This document shows positions 17,765 to 26,965 of a stretch of DNA of 64,000 nt, in pieces. The translations under genes and the position numbers were made by a program. The notes under the pieces are model-generated. The model did no database searches and was not told the origin of the DNA. It saw only the letters and a list, made by a program, of their open reading frames with translations. The stretch is from Natrinema hispanicum (GTDB lineage Archaea; Halobacteriota; Halobacteria; Halobacteriales; Natrialbaceae), in contig NZ_SHMP01000006.1 in the NCBI RefSeq assembly GCF_004217335.1, positions 248,001-312,000 on the forward strand, given 5' to 3'. The first letter of the stretch is position 1. Every line of letters begins with the position of its first letter.

Positions 17765-18733
17765 TTACTCGGTCCAGTACGCTTCGCCGGGCTGAGTCTC
17801 GAAGCGCGCGCGCTGCAGTAGATCGATCGCTTTCTCGAGGCCCTCCCGGGAGCTGGTCAGGGAGTCCTCGTGTTCGATGCTCAACGCACCGTCATAGCCG
17901 ACCATCCGCAGCGTGGAAACGATATCCTTCCAGTGGGCTTCGCCGTGGCCGTAGCCTACCGAGCGGAACAGCCACGATCGGTTGGGCTCGTCGTCGTACG
18001 GCGTCGTATCGAGTACGCCTTTCTCGCGGGCCTGTGCGTCGTAGATTTGGGTATCCTTTGCGTGGACGTGGTGGATCGCGTCGCGCTCGCCCAGATACCG
18101 GATCGCGTCGGTGATCGTGATCCCCTGCCAGTAGAGATGCGAGGGGTCGAAGTTTGCGCCGATTCGCTCGCCAGTTGCCTCGCGCAGCCGTGCCAGCCCG
18201 TGTGGCTCGTAGATCAACATATTCGGGTGCATCTCGATCGCGATGTCGACCTCGTGGTCGGCAGCGTACGCTGCGAGTTCACCCCAGTACTCGATTGCCT
18301 GTTCCCACTGGTACTCGAGTGCCTCGGCGTGTTGTGGCGGCCAGGGTGCGGTGATCCAGTTGGGCGTCTCGTCGCTCGGACTGCCCGCTGGCAGCCCCGA
18401 GAAGCAGGTGACTGCGTCGACCTCGAGCTGGGCGGCCAGCCGGATCGCTTCGCGGAGCTCGGTGTCGGCCTGTGTGGCGCGCTCATCGTCGGGGTGCAAG
18501 GGATTGTTATGCGTCGCAAGCGCGCTAATGTGCATGTCGTACTCCGCGAGTAGGTCGGCGAGTTCGGCCTGTGCGCGCTCGTCGTCGAGGTACGCCGAAC
18601 GGGTGAGATGAGCTTGCCCCGGGTGACCGCCGACACCGGGCTCGATCGCGCCGACGCCGAGGTTGTCGAGATACGGCAGCGCTTCCTCGAGCGATTCGTC
18701 GGCCAGCGGCGGAGTGTGAACGCCGATCTCCAT
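17765..18733 (-). CDS. Xylose-isomerase-like TIM-barrel sugar isomerase/epimerase
   Basis: The 322-residue protein has the AP-endonuclease-2/sugar-isomerase TIM barrel. MEIGVHTPPLADESLEEAL is strand 1; metal-ligand regions include AIEMHPNMLI, IGANFDPSHLYW, IHHVHAKDTQIYD and LSIEHEDS, giving Glu, Asp, His and Glu ligands. It probably interconverts or epimerises a sugar or inositol derivative in the cytoplasm. The start at 18733 begins the conserved region. It lies on the same strand as, and downstream of, the Gfo/Idh dehydrogenase and ABC transporter, suggesting a shared sugar pathway. Confidence 0.92.
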   Translation of the reverse strand: MEIGVHTPPLADESLEEALPYLDNLGVGAIEPGVGGHPGQAHLTRSAYLDDERAQAELADLLAEYDMHISALATHNNPLHPDDERATQADTELREAIRLAAQLEVDAVTCFSGLPAGSPSDETPNWITAPWPPQHAEALEYQWEQAIEYWGELAAYAADHEVDIAIEMHPNMLIYEPHGLARLREATGERIGANFDPSHLYWQGITITDAIRYLGERDAIHHVHAKDTQIYDAQAREKGVLDTTPYDDEPNRSWLFRSVGYGHGEAHWKDIVSTLRMVGYDGALSIEHEDSLTSSREGLEKAIDLLQRARFETQPGEAYWTE

Positions 18734-18846
18734 GGGGGCAGCGACCACACCTGGCGAGATAAAACGACGGCTGGCAGGCACTCGGGAGCGGCAGTAGGCG
18801 GTGACCGTCGACGCCACTTCCGGGAACTGACGGACGGTGATCTGGA

Positions 18847-19092
18847 TCAGCCGCTGATCGTCAGAATCCCGTCGTTGACGGTCACATCGCTGGCATCCTC
18901 CGGGACATCGAACTCGAACTGCTCGTCGCCGACGACGACGATCGCCGTGTCATCGACGATGTCGACCGTCGGCGTCTCGCCGCCGGGGCCAAAATCGACG
19001 GCAATGATGCTCTCGTCTTCATATTCGCGGTTGGTGATCGTGATATCTGTCGTCTCGCCGGCTGCAGCTTCCAGTTCGGGTGGTGTTTCCAT
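18847..19092 (-). CDS. Small acidic Hsp20-like protein
   Basis: The 81-residue protein is very acidic and all-beta in appearance. Its end, VTVNDGILTISG, resembles the conserved terminal strand of alpha-crystallin (Hsp20) domains, and FEFDVPEDASDV resembles the preceding strand. It is too short for a full small heat-shock protein. Haloarchaea have a family of such mini proteins; the function is unknown. It lies between the isomerase and dehydrogenase genes on the same strand and could share their transcript. Confidence 0.7.
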   Translation of the reverse strand: METPPELEAAAGETTDITITNREYEDESIIAVDFGPGGETPTVDIVDDTAIVVVGDEQFEFDVPEDASDVTVNDGILTISG

Positions 19093-19218
19093 ACCGTACG
19101 TTGGTGGCTCAGTATTGTAAACGTCGTGCCCGATATTGCTCGTCAGCCGCTCTCTGGTGTCGAGGTACTACCGTGACCAGAACGGCTGCTGTAACCCGTA
19201 CCGCCTCATTCGGCGGTC

Positions 19219-20286
19219 TCAGTTCTCGAGCGAGACTGTCTCGCCTTTGTCGCTCGAGTCGTAGATTCCGTCGATGACTCGCTGGACTGCGAGTGCCTCC
19301 TCGACGGTGTTTTGGCGCGTTCCGTCGTTGATGATCCGGTCGAAAAAGGCCACCTGTTCGTCCGAGTGAGTGTCGTTCTGGCGTGTCTCGATCGACGTGT
19401 CCTCGAGGTGGTCGGGACCGACGCTGCTCGCCGAGTAGAGAGAGAGGTCGCCTTCGAGGAGATCGAACCGGGCAGCGGCGTCGGTGCCGCGAGTAATGAA
19501 CTCGTGGGTCGCCGGCCGGTTGGTCGCCCACGCGACCTCGAGTGAGATCGTTCTGTTGCCCGCACACCGGATGAAGGCGCTGGCGGAGTCGTCGACGTCG
19601 AAGCCGTCGGGACCCGCATCGTCGGCCCACATGTCGAGGTAGGCATACTCCTCGCGAGAGCCGAACTCGCTGCGAGCAACGCCGCTGACCTCCTCGACCT
19701 CGGGGTATCCGAGCAGATACAACGCCAGATCGATGGCGTGGACACCCAGATCGATGAGTGCGCCACCGCCAGCGATCTGTCGGTGGGTGAACCACGTCCC
19801 CCGTCCCGGGATCCCGCGTCGACGGACGTAGTTGGCCTCGACGTGCGACACGTCGCCGAGTTCACCCCGGTTGATACGGTTTTTCACGATCTGAACCGCG
19901 TTCGCAAATCGGTTGTTAAACCCCACCATCGCGTAGCCGTCCGAGCCCGCTGCTGCCTCGGCGATCCGCTGTGCGCTCTCGAGGGAGTGAGCCAGTGGCT
20001 TCTCGAGTAACACGTGAATATCGCGCTCAAAGGCGTCGATCGCGTACTCTTCGTGGTACTTGTTCGGTGTCGTGATGATGACGGCGTCGACGGTATCGTA
20101 CAAGTCGTGGTGATCGTCGTAGACGTCGACGTCGTACCGACGGGCAAAGCGCGTTCGCGCCTCGGTGGCGACGTCCATGCCACCGGCGAGTGTCACGCCG
20201 TGCTCGACGAGCCGTTCTGCGTGGTACTGGCCGATGTTGCCGAGCCCGACGATCCCGGCTTCGATATCGGATCGATCTCGTATCAT
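19219..20286 (-). CDS. Gfo/Idh/MocA family NAD(P)-dependent dehydrogenase
   Basis: The 355-residue protein has an N-terminal Rossmann fold (AGIVGLGNIGQYHAERL, residues 10-26) and the family signature EKPLAHSLESAQ (about 94-105). The C-terminal Gfo/Idh domain carries GGALIDLGVHAIDLALYLLG (its substrate-binding histidine region). Members oxidise or reduce sugars, inositols or sugar acids. Together with the neighbouring TIM-barrel isomerase and CUT1 transporter it points to catabolism of an imported sugar or polyol. A separate AT-rich element (cgctatatcaaat, near 20343) upstream could be its own promoter. Confidence 0.94.
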   Translation of the reverse strand: MIRDRSDIEAGIVGLGNIGQYHAERLVEHGVTLAGGMDVATEARTRFARRYDVDVYDDHHDLYDTVDAVIITTPNKYHEEYAIDAFERDIHVLLEKPLAHSLESAQRIAEAAAGSDGYAMVGFNNRFANAVQIVKNRINRGELGDVSHVEANYVRRRGIPGRGTWFTHRQIAGGGALIDLGVHAIDLALYLLGYPEVEEVSGVARSEFGSREEYAYLDMWADDAGPDGFDVDDSASAFIRCAGNRTISLEVAWATNRPATHEFITRGTDAAARFDLLEGDLSLYSASSVGPDHLEDTSIETRQNDTHSDEQVAFFDRIINDGTRQNTVEEALAVQRVIDGIYDSSDKGETVSLEN

Positions 20287-20550
20287 TTCGAACGTAGTCT
20301 GCTGTCGGCGGTCGGTTCGTTTCAGCCTGATACACCGCTTCCCGCTATATCAAATCATTCGGCTCGAGTGACTTCTCTCCATCGCCAACTGGGGGCGTGG
20401 ATCGAAGATCGCTTTCTCCGGCCGACACCGGAGACCGTTTCTATCGTCAGCGGAACTGACTTGTCTCTCGATCGCACACGATCGATCGTCGCCAGCGATG
20501 AGAGAGGCCGTGTGATGCACTCGAGGACGGTCGAGCCACGAGAGCACTAG

Positions 20551-21735
20551 CTATTCGGCTTCCGTCGGTGCTGTGCCTGACTCTGGGCCCTCGAGGCCGG
20601 TGATACCGTGGACTAGCGCCTCACCGGTGGCTGCATCGAAGAGGTGGATCTTCGAGCGGTCTAACACGACGTTGACGTCCTGATCCGCTTCGATTTCCGT
20701 GTCGGGGGTGACGCTCATTAGCAACTGGTTCGGCGACGTGGCGGGGTCTTCCTCCATCGATCCTGCCGCGCCCTCGGCCAGCAGCAGGTAGACGAACACC
20801 TCGTCGCCCATGGGCTCGAGCACGTCGGTCTTGGCGTCGATCGGCTCGGTCGGTGCGGCAAGCGAGTCCGCATACGCCGTCAGATGAACGTCTTCCGGCC
20901 GGACCCCCATCGTGACGGCGTCACCGACCGCGACCTTTGGCAGCCGCGCGGCATCCAGTTCGACGGTGAAGTTGGCCGTCTCGAGGCTGCCGTCGACGAG
21001 TTCGCCCTCGATGAAGTTCATCGAGGGTGACCCGATGAAGCCGGCGACGAACCGATTTGCGGGCTCGTTGTAGCAGGTCAGCGGCGGTGCGAGTTGCTGG
21101 AGTCGCCCCTCGTTGAGAACGGCGATCCGGTCGGACATCGTCATCGCCTCGGCCTGATCGTGGGTGACGTAGATGATCGTCGTCTCGAGTTCCCGGTGGA
21201 GCCGCTGGAGTTCAGTCCGCATGTGGACGCGCAGCTTTGCGTCTAAGTTCGCCAGCGGCTCGTCCATCAGGAAGACGTCCGGGTTGCGCACGATCGCGCG
21301 GGCGATCGCCACCCGCTGGCGCTGGCCACCGGACAGTTCGTCGGGCATGCGATCTAACATCCCCTCGAGTTGGACGATGTCGGCGGCCTGCTCGACGCGA
21401 CGGTGGACCTCCTCGTCGTCGTACGTCCGAAGTCGCAGCCCAAAGGAGATGTTCTCGAAGACGTCCATGTGCGGGAACAGCGCGATGTTCTGGAAGACCA
21501 TCGCGACACCCCGATCCTTGGGTGCAAGGTTCGTGACGTCGTCGTCGCCGATGTACACCTGCCCCTCGGTCGGCTGTGTGAGTCCAGCGACAGTCTCCAT
21601 CGTCGTCGATTTCCCACAGCCTGACGGGCCGACGAAGGTGACGAACTCGCCGTCTTCGATCTCCATACTGACGTCGTCGACCGCGGTGACGTCGTCGTAG
21701 CGTTTCGTGATGTGTTCGAGTCGTACTCGTGCCAT
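20551..21735 (-). CDS. Sugar ABC transporter ATP-binding protein (MalK/UgpC type)
   Basis: The 394-residue CUT1 ATPase has Walker A GPSGCGKST (36-44), Q-loop VFQNIALFPHM, signature LSGGQRQR, and Walker B plus D-loop VFLMDEPLANLDAKLR. The switch histidine is in YVTHDQAEAM. Residues 240-394 form the MalK-type OB-fold regulatory domain (GVRPEDVHL). It powers import through the two adjacent permeases. Its start lies 4 bases after the stop of the upstream permease gene, so it is the last gene of the transporter operon; 264 bases separate it from the dehydrogenase. Confidence 0.97.
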   Translation of the reverse strand: MARVRLEHITKRYDDVTAVDDVSMEIEDGEFVTFVGPSGCGKSTTMETVAGLTQPTEGQVYIGDDDVTNLAPKDRGVAMVFQNIALFPHMDVFENISFGLRLRTYDDEEVHRRVEQAADIVQLEGMLDRMPDELSGGQRQRVAIARAIVRNPDVFLMDEPLANLDAKLRVHMRTELQRLHRELETTIIYVTHDQAEAMTMSDRIAVLNEGRLQQLAPPLTCYNEPANRFVAGFIGSPSMNFIEGELVDGSLETANFTVELDAARLPKVAVGDAVTMGVRPEDVHLTAYADSLAAPTEPIDAKTDVLEPMGDEVFVYLLLAEGAAGSMEEDPATSPNQLLMSVTPDTEIEADQDVNVVLDRSKIHLFDAATGEALVHGITGLEGPESGTAPTEAE

Positions 21736-21739
21736 TGGG

Positions 21740-22798
21740 TTACTCCTTGAGTGCGCCCGCGGTGAGTCCGCTGACGATCTTTTCCTGTGCGATGACCACG
21801 AGAATCGCGACGGGGATCACCCCGAGGATGCTCGCAGCGGCCATGAGGTTGTACAACACCTGATACTGTCCCTGATAGGCGAGGATGCCGTCGAGGATCG
21901 GTGCCCAGTTTTCGGGCTGGCCGTCGGTCATCAGGAACGAGAAGAAGAACTCGTTGTAGACGGCGATGAAGGTCAACACGCCGGCAGTTGCGACGCCGGG
22001 TGCCGACAGCGGGATGATGACCCGAAAGAGCGCGCCGAGTCGGGTCGTCCCCTCGACGCGTGCTGCGTCCTCTAACCCGTCCGGGATCTGCGAGTAGAAC
22101 GTCGTGAGGATAAAGATCGCCAGCGGCATGAAGATCGCCGACAGCGGCGTCACCAGCGCGAAGGGCGTGTTGTAGAGTGTCCCGTCGCCGGTGATCGGCC
22201 TGAGAATGGCAAACGAGGTGTTAAAAAGGTCGTTCAGCGGGATGAAGAAGGCCGCTGGCGGGAAAAACGAGATGACCAACACCAGCAACATGAGTGGCGT
22301 TCGACCGGGGAACTCGAGGCGGCCGAAGGCATACCCCGCGAGGCTGGCGATGACGAGGACGACGACCGTCGACGCCAGCGCGATCACGAAGCTATTGAAC
22401 ATGTAGATGTGGAAGGGGATGACCTGAAAGACTTCGACGAACGCGCCGGGATTGAAGCCGTTTGGCGTGAAGACGATGTCCTGAAGCTGTCCCTCCGGCG
22501 TCAGCGCGACCATGAGCAGCCAGTAGAAGGGAAACAGCGTGGTAAACAGGAAGAAGATCGCCGCGACGTAGAACATCGCCCGGTAGACCCGCTCGGGGTG
22601 TGAGATCGAGTCGGACACCCACTGCTGGAACGGGCCGCGGTCAAGCTCCGCGTCGCGGTCGTTCTCGAGGACCGCCCCGCCGTCGGGGCGGTGGAGCGTG
22701 GGATCACGCGGCTGGCCATCGCTGTCATCGTTGCTGGTGGTGGTGTCGCTCGAGTCGGTGTCGGTCGTCGGACCGGTGGAATCGGTTGGGTCAGTCAT
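21740..22798 (-). CDS. Sugar ABC transporter permease (MalG type)
   Basis: The 352-residue protein has a long acidic Ser/Thr/Asp-rich N-terminus (residues 1-65) and then six hydrophobic segments. The CUT1 EAA loop that docks the ATPase is EDAARVEGTTRLGALFRVIIP. The ATG at 22798 overlaps the TGA of the MalF-type gene by one base (TGATG), implying translational coupling. The frame is open further upstream, but that part is a shadow of the other permease and is not homologous to anything. Confidence 0.95.
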   Translation of the reverse strand: MTDPTDSTGPTTDTDSSDTTTSNDDSDGQPRDPTLHRPDGGAVLENDRDAELDRGPFQQWVSDSISHPERVYRAMFYVAAIFFLFTTLFPFYWLLMVALTPEGQLQDIVFTPNGFNPGAFVEVFQVIPFHIYMFNSFVIALASTVVVLVIASLAGYAFGRLEFPGRTPLMLLVLVISFFPPAAFFIPLNDLFNTSFAILRPITGDGTLYNTPFALVTPLSAIFMPLAIFILTTFYSQIPDGLEDAARVEGTTRLGALFRVIIPLSAPGVATAGVLTFIAVYNEFFFSFLMTDGQPENWAPILDGILAYQGQYQVLYNLMAAASILGVIPVAILVVIAQEKIVSGLTAGALKE

Positions 22799-23877
22799 CA
22801 GTACATCCCTCCTTCGGTGTCGCGGAAGAGCAGTACGTACACGCCGATGATCAGGCCGATGACCAGCGCCGTCGAGAAGGCCACGGCGGCGGCCGTCGCG
22901 TAGATGCGCGTGCCGCCGAACATCGCCTCGACGACGAGACAGCTCAGCGACGGCACGGTCGTACAGCCGGCGGTCGACTCGATCAGGCCGTACACCCGCA
23001 TCGCGTCCATCGTTCGGAACAACATTGCGACCAGCAGGGCCGGCATCACGAGCGGGAGCGTGATCAGTTTGAACCGCTGCCACGGCGAGGCTCCGGCGAC
23101 GCGGGCGACATCGTACAGACTCCGGTCGACGCTCTGGAGCCCGGCGAGGATCAGCAGGGCCATGAACGCCGACGACTTCCAGATGTCGGCCACGAGGATA
23201 ATGATGAACGCGTCCTGGCTGTTTGCCAGCGGCGTCCCGCTGAAGACCCCGAGACTCTGCATGAGATCGGAGCCGAATCCGACCGTCGGCTGGAACAGCA
23301 GGAAGAAGATCATCCCCTGAATGACGATCGGCACCGCCCACGGGAGGATGATCGCCACGCGAACCCAGCGCCGCCCCGTAAACTCCTGATCAAGCACGTA
23401 GGCCTGCCCGAACCCAATCACCGTCTCGACGACGACGCTGATGACCGCAAAGGCGAGCGTGACGAACAGCGCCTGTTGGAAGAGCGGCGTGCCAAGTTCG
23501 ATAAATGGGAACGACGATGTCAACCCCACGTCAAGGAACTGTCTGGCAAGTCGCGCGTTCCCGGCGAGAATGTCGATGTAGTTCTCGAGGCCGACGAAGC
23601 CACCGAGCGGGTCCAACCCTCGCGTCTGGTTAGCGCGCAACGACATGACGAACGTCCGGATCATCGGATAGAACGCGATCAGCGTCAGCAACGCGAAGGC
23701 CGGCAGCAACAGCAGGTACGCGTAGGCCGCTTCGCTCAGGTTCTCCATCCAGTTGACGGCAGCGTTCCCGGTCCGCTCGTGTTCGTGGCTCGTTCCCCTC
23801 TCGCCGCCGGTTAGCGTTCCGCCGTCGGGCACGGGTTCGGTGTCGGTCCCCGTCCCGTCGTCGGTTTCAGTTGCCAT
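22798..23877 (-). CDS. Sugar ABC transporter permease (MalF/UgpA type)
   Basis: The 359-residue protein has six or seven membrane segments after a charged 55-residue N-terminal tail. The first segment is AYAYLLLLPAFALLTLIAFYP. The EAA loop, YDVARVAGASPWQRFKLITLP, pairs with the MalK-type ATPase. The ATG immediately follows the TGA of the binding-protein gene with no spacer, and its stop overlaps the next permease by one base, so all four genes form one operon. Confidence 0.95.
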   Translation of the reverse strand: MATETDDGTGTDTEPVPDGGTLTGGERGTSHEHERTGNAAVNWMENLSEAAYAYLLLLPAFALLTLIAFYPMIRTFVMSLRANQTRGLDPLGGFVGLENYIDILAGNARLARQFLDVGLTSSFPFIELGTPLFQQALFVTLAFAVISVVVETVIGFGQAYVLDQEFTGRRWVRVAIILPWAVPIVIQGMIFFLLFQPTVGFGSDLMQSLGVFSGTPLANSQDAFIIILVADIWKSSAFMALLILAGLQSVDRSLYDVARVAGASPWQRFKLITLPLVMPALLVAMLFRTMDAMRVYGLIESTAGCTTVPSLSCLVVEAMFGGTRIYATAAAVAFSTALVIGLIIGVYVLLFRDTEGGMY

Positions 23878-25336
23878 TCATGACACCTCCGCTTCGCTCT
23901 GCTCGAGTTCGTTCGCGAGGTCGTTCATCGCCGCCTCGGGCGCTTGCGCGCCGCGGTAGGCCGCGTTGACCGCCTGATAGATCAGTGCGGACTGTTCCGG
24001 CCAGAGGTCGGTTGCCGGTCGTGGAATCGCGTTCTCGCTGGCCGATTTGACCACGTCGGCGTAGCGAGCGACGGGACCGACGTCGCTCGCATCGGCTTCC
24101 GCGACCAGGTCGAGGTTCGGCGGCAGAAATCCGCCAAGTCGGAAGACGCTGAGCATGACCTCCCTGTTGGCGAAGGCCTCGAGTACCTGCAGCGCCTCCT
24201 CCTCACGGTTCGAAAACGGGCTGACCGCGAGGTTCCAGCCGCCAAGTGCCGCAGCGGTCCCACCGACGTCCGAATACTGGGCCTCCTGTTGGGAGACCGC
24301 GTACGGCCTCGTCATTACGCCGAGATTCTCACCGAAGGCGTCCTCCGTACCTGTCTCCGCGATCGCGTACGACCAGTTGCGGTTCGAGACTGCTTCGCCG
24401 CCGGCAAACGGGTTGAGCGACTGCTGTTCCGTCCACTGAACGATCGCCGACGGGCAGATCTGGGGGTACCCATCGAGGGTGTTCTCCTCTTCGCCCTCGA
24501 TGAACGAGCGCATCATCCGGATCGCGTCGATGACCTGCTGATCGTCGACTGGTGATCGGTCGATCACCGGCGGTAAACAGGTTGTCAACCCCGCCGTAGT
24601 ACGCCCCGCCCCACGACGTCATCACCTCGTTGAACGTACAACAGGACAGCCCCTCGTAGGCGGCCGCCTGCGTCGTGTAGCCGTAGTCGAGGCCGGCCTG
24701 ATCTCTCGCGTCACGAACCGCGGCCGAAAACTCCTCCCAGCGCGGTGGGTCCGTCGCCCAGCCGCCGGTATCGTAGCCAGCGTCCTCGATGAGATCCTGC
24801 CGATACAAGGTAAAGCCGAGGTCCGGAAACAGCGGTAAGGCATGGAGATCGCCGCCTTGGGGCGCGCGCGCCGTCTCGAGGCTCGCCTCGAGATAGTTGT
24901 CGTTGACGTACTGTAACGTCTCATCCGGGAGTTGTTCGGTCAGGTTGACCGTCTGATTCCGAAGGATGAACGGAACCGTCCAGCCACTGTCCATCATGTG
25001 GATGTCGGGTGGGGCACGGCCCGCCTCGAGTGCCGACTGGGTGGTCTGCATCCGTGCTGCGGAATCGCTGACGACGGTCTGGATCTCGACGCGGATGTCT
25101 TCGTCGAGACCGGCGTCCCAGAGAGCCTGCTGGATCGACGGCTGATCGCCGTCGCTGTGCATGATCCCCGCGACGTCCGAGGCGGCGGTCATCACCACCG
25201 TTCCCGGCTGGCGACCACGCCCGAGACAACCGGTGACGGCCATGGCCCCGGCCGCGGTCGACACTGATGCAGCCTTCAGAAACGACCGTCGCTCGAGGCG
25301 CGACCGGTCGCGTCGACCGGCAGTATCGCGTCCCAT
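23878..25336 (-). pseudogene. Sugar-binding protein of the CUT1 transporter, disrupted by a frameshift
   Basis: The N-terminal frame (from 25336) has a Tat lipoprotein signal (LERRSFLKAASVSTAAGAMA, lipobox VTGC) and a solute-binding fold up to GGVDNLFTAGDRPIT. Homology then continues in another frame from SPVDDQQVIDAIRMMRSF to the stop at 23878 (QSALIYQAVNAAYRGAQAPE). Skipping one base near 24551-24568 restores 485 residues, a normal length. So the sequence carries one extra base (or has lost two). The site is a perfect 8-bp inverted repeat (ggtgatcg-gt-cgatcacc). The partner genes are intact, so this could be a recent mutation, a phase-variable site or a sequencing error. Confidence 0.87.
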
Positions 25337-25372
25337 GACCAGTAGAACGCCGACGGCCCCGAACTTAGTTGT

Positions 25373-25384
25373 TAGTTATAAATA
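25373..25384 (-). promoter_or_regulatory. Promoter of the sugar ABC operon
   Basis: Read on the minus strand, a TATA-like atttataact lies about 40 bases before the binding-protein ATG, inside an AT-rich patch. The rest of the 420-base spacer to the TrmB gene holds no ORF; it holds repeat copy A at its far end. No TrmB operator could be assigned by eye. Confidence 0.45.
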
Positions 25385-25677
25385 CTGTACTAAACTGTGA
25401 CTTTCGAGTCGTCGTGTTGGTTACACCGGTTCGGCCAACGTATGCGGCGGTGTTGGACGGGTACGTTCCCGTTCGATGGCGATATCGCCCCTTTCAATCA
25501 CTGATTGTCGCTTGATGGTCGGCAGATGCCTGCAGACGACGGATATATCATTGGACCAAACAAGAACGGACCCGTCTCGGACACCAGTCTGTGCCCGCTC
25601 GAGTACGGTCTGCGACCAGTCGACGGTGGCCCGGTCCATGTCATCGGGACGGGGCCGTCGTTCGTTGTACTGTTATC

Positions 25678-25757
25678 ATACTGGCCATTGTCAGTCAGCG
25701 CCGGCGCACCCACGACCCGTCATGCGGGTGCGCCGGGACATCGGTACAGCAGACCGT
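25678..25757. repeat. Dispersed hairpin repeat, copy A
   Basis: This 80-base element has an atac...gtcagtca left end and an acagcagaccgt right end, with an inner 11-bp stem (ccggcgcaccc/gggtgcgccgg). Its last base is 2 bases from the stop codon of the TrmB gene. See the findings for the family. Confidence 0.75.
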
Positions 25758-25758
25758 C

Positions 25759-26826
25759 TCAGGCGTCCTCGATCGCCGGGGGTTCGTCGCGGCCGATATG
25801 GATCTCGTGGGCCTCGACGTCCTCGAGGGCGGCGACGCGGCCGCCGACGGTGACTTCCTCGCCCTCCTCAGTCTCGATCGTGAGGCTGGCGACTTCCTCG
25901 CTGACCTCGAATGAGATATCGCGAACCTGCCCGCGGACGATCCGCTGGCCACCGATTTCGACGTCGCGGCCGTCGATAGTCGCGTAGAACTCGCCGCCTT
26001 CATCGAGCAGATCCTTCACACATCGGCGAATCGAGGCGTACGTTCGGGGGTACGACCGTGCAGTGTCGTCCTCGCCGAGCGTTCGATCGGCAGTTGTCCA
26101 GAGAACGGTTCCGAAGAACCCGGAGATGAGAAAGCCGAGTGCCGACCGGTTGAAGATGACGCCGTAGCGGTCCTGATCGTCACGCAGGGCATCCTGGGTT
26201 GCGTACATCGAGTAGTTGCCGTCGGCGACAGCGACCACCGGCGTCGTGATCCCGCGACGAGCACGAGCGGTCGATGCAACCGCACCGTAGTCGAACGCGT
26301 CCGGATCGGGTGCCTCGCTGGCTGGCGTCACGATCAGGTCGACGCTCACGCCGGCGTCGACCGCATCACGGAGATCAGCCTCGAATCTGGTCAGCAGGTC
26401 CGGTGTCAGCGACAGTGCGAGTTCGAACTCCGCGCTGTCGATGACCTCCTCTAAGTAGCGCAGGATCGTCGACCGCGATTTGACCAGCGAGACGGCCTCC
26501 GTGTCTCTGGCCGGTGCGGTATAGCGGGCCTCGAGGTCGGCGATCATCTGCTCGAAGGACGTCTGGACGTCGTCGAATGCTTCCGCAGGGTCGATCGCGA
26601 CGACTTTCATCGGGCGGGACTCGCGCAGTTCGACCAGCCCGCGGTCGCTCAGGCTGCGGACGGTGTCGTACACCCGGGGCTGGGGAATCTCCGTTCGGTC
26701 CGCGATCTCGCTTGCGGTGAGCTGGCCTTGCTCTAAGACGGTGAGATAGGCGTCGATCTCGTACTCGCCGAGATTAAACCGGTCGCCGACGCGTTCGACC
26801 GTCGAGCGAAGTTCGTCTGGTGCCAT
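25759..26826 (-). CDS. TrmB family transcriptional regulator
   Basis: The 355-residue protein has an N-terminal TrmB winged helix-turn-helix (residues 15-75, [20 protein letters not shown] as the reader), a short coiled linker, and a C-terminal sugar-sensing domain (about 110-340, with [17 protein letters not shown] and the [20 protein letters not shown] segment). TrmB proteins bind sugars and control sugar transport and central carbon genes. Immediately upstream of the CUT1 operon and on the same strand, it is the likely specific regulator. A TATA-like tgtataataaat (minus strand, near 26862) lies about 35 bases before the ATG. Confidence 0.94.
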   Translation of the reverse strand: MAPDELRSTVERVGDRFNLGEYEIDAYLTVLEQGQLTASEIADRTEIPQPRVYDTVRSLSDRGLVELRESRPMKVVAIDPAEAFDDVQTSFEQMIADLEARYTAPARDTEAVSLVKSRSTILRYLEEVIDSAEFELALSLTPDLLTRFEADLRDAVDAGVSVDLIVTPASEAPDPDAFDYGAVASTARARRGITTPVVAVADGNYSMYATQDALRDDQDRYGVIFNRSALGFLISGFFGTVLWTTADRTLGEDDTARSYPRTYASIRRCVKDLLDEGGEFYATIDGRDVEIGGQRIVRGQVRDISFEVSEEVASLTIETEEGEEVTVGGRVAALEDVEAHEIHIGRDEPPAIEDA

Positions 26827-26965
26827 ATCTCACGCTACGGGTCCAATGACTAAATGATTTATTATACATCGAGTAGCACGCATTTTCGAAATCGGGTTGT
26901 TTCGAGATCGGTCGCTCGGAAAGAGGGTCAGAACGCTTAACCACAGTGAGCCAGAGTGTGTTGGC

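Noticed and set aside
22799..23341. N-terminal 180-residue extension of the MalG-type permease frame
   Set aside because: It is Arg/Pro-rich and lies antiparallel in frame to the MalF-type gene; the ATG at 22798 overlaps the previous stop in the usual way.
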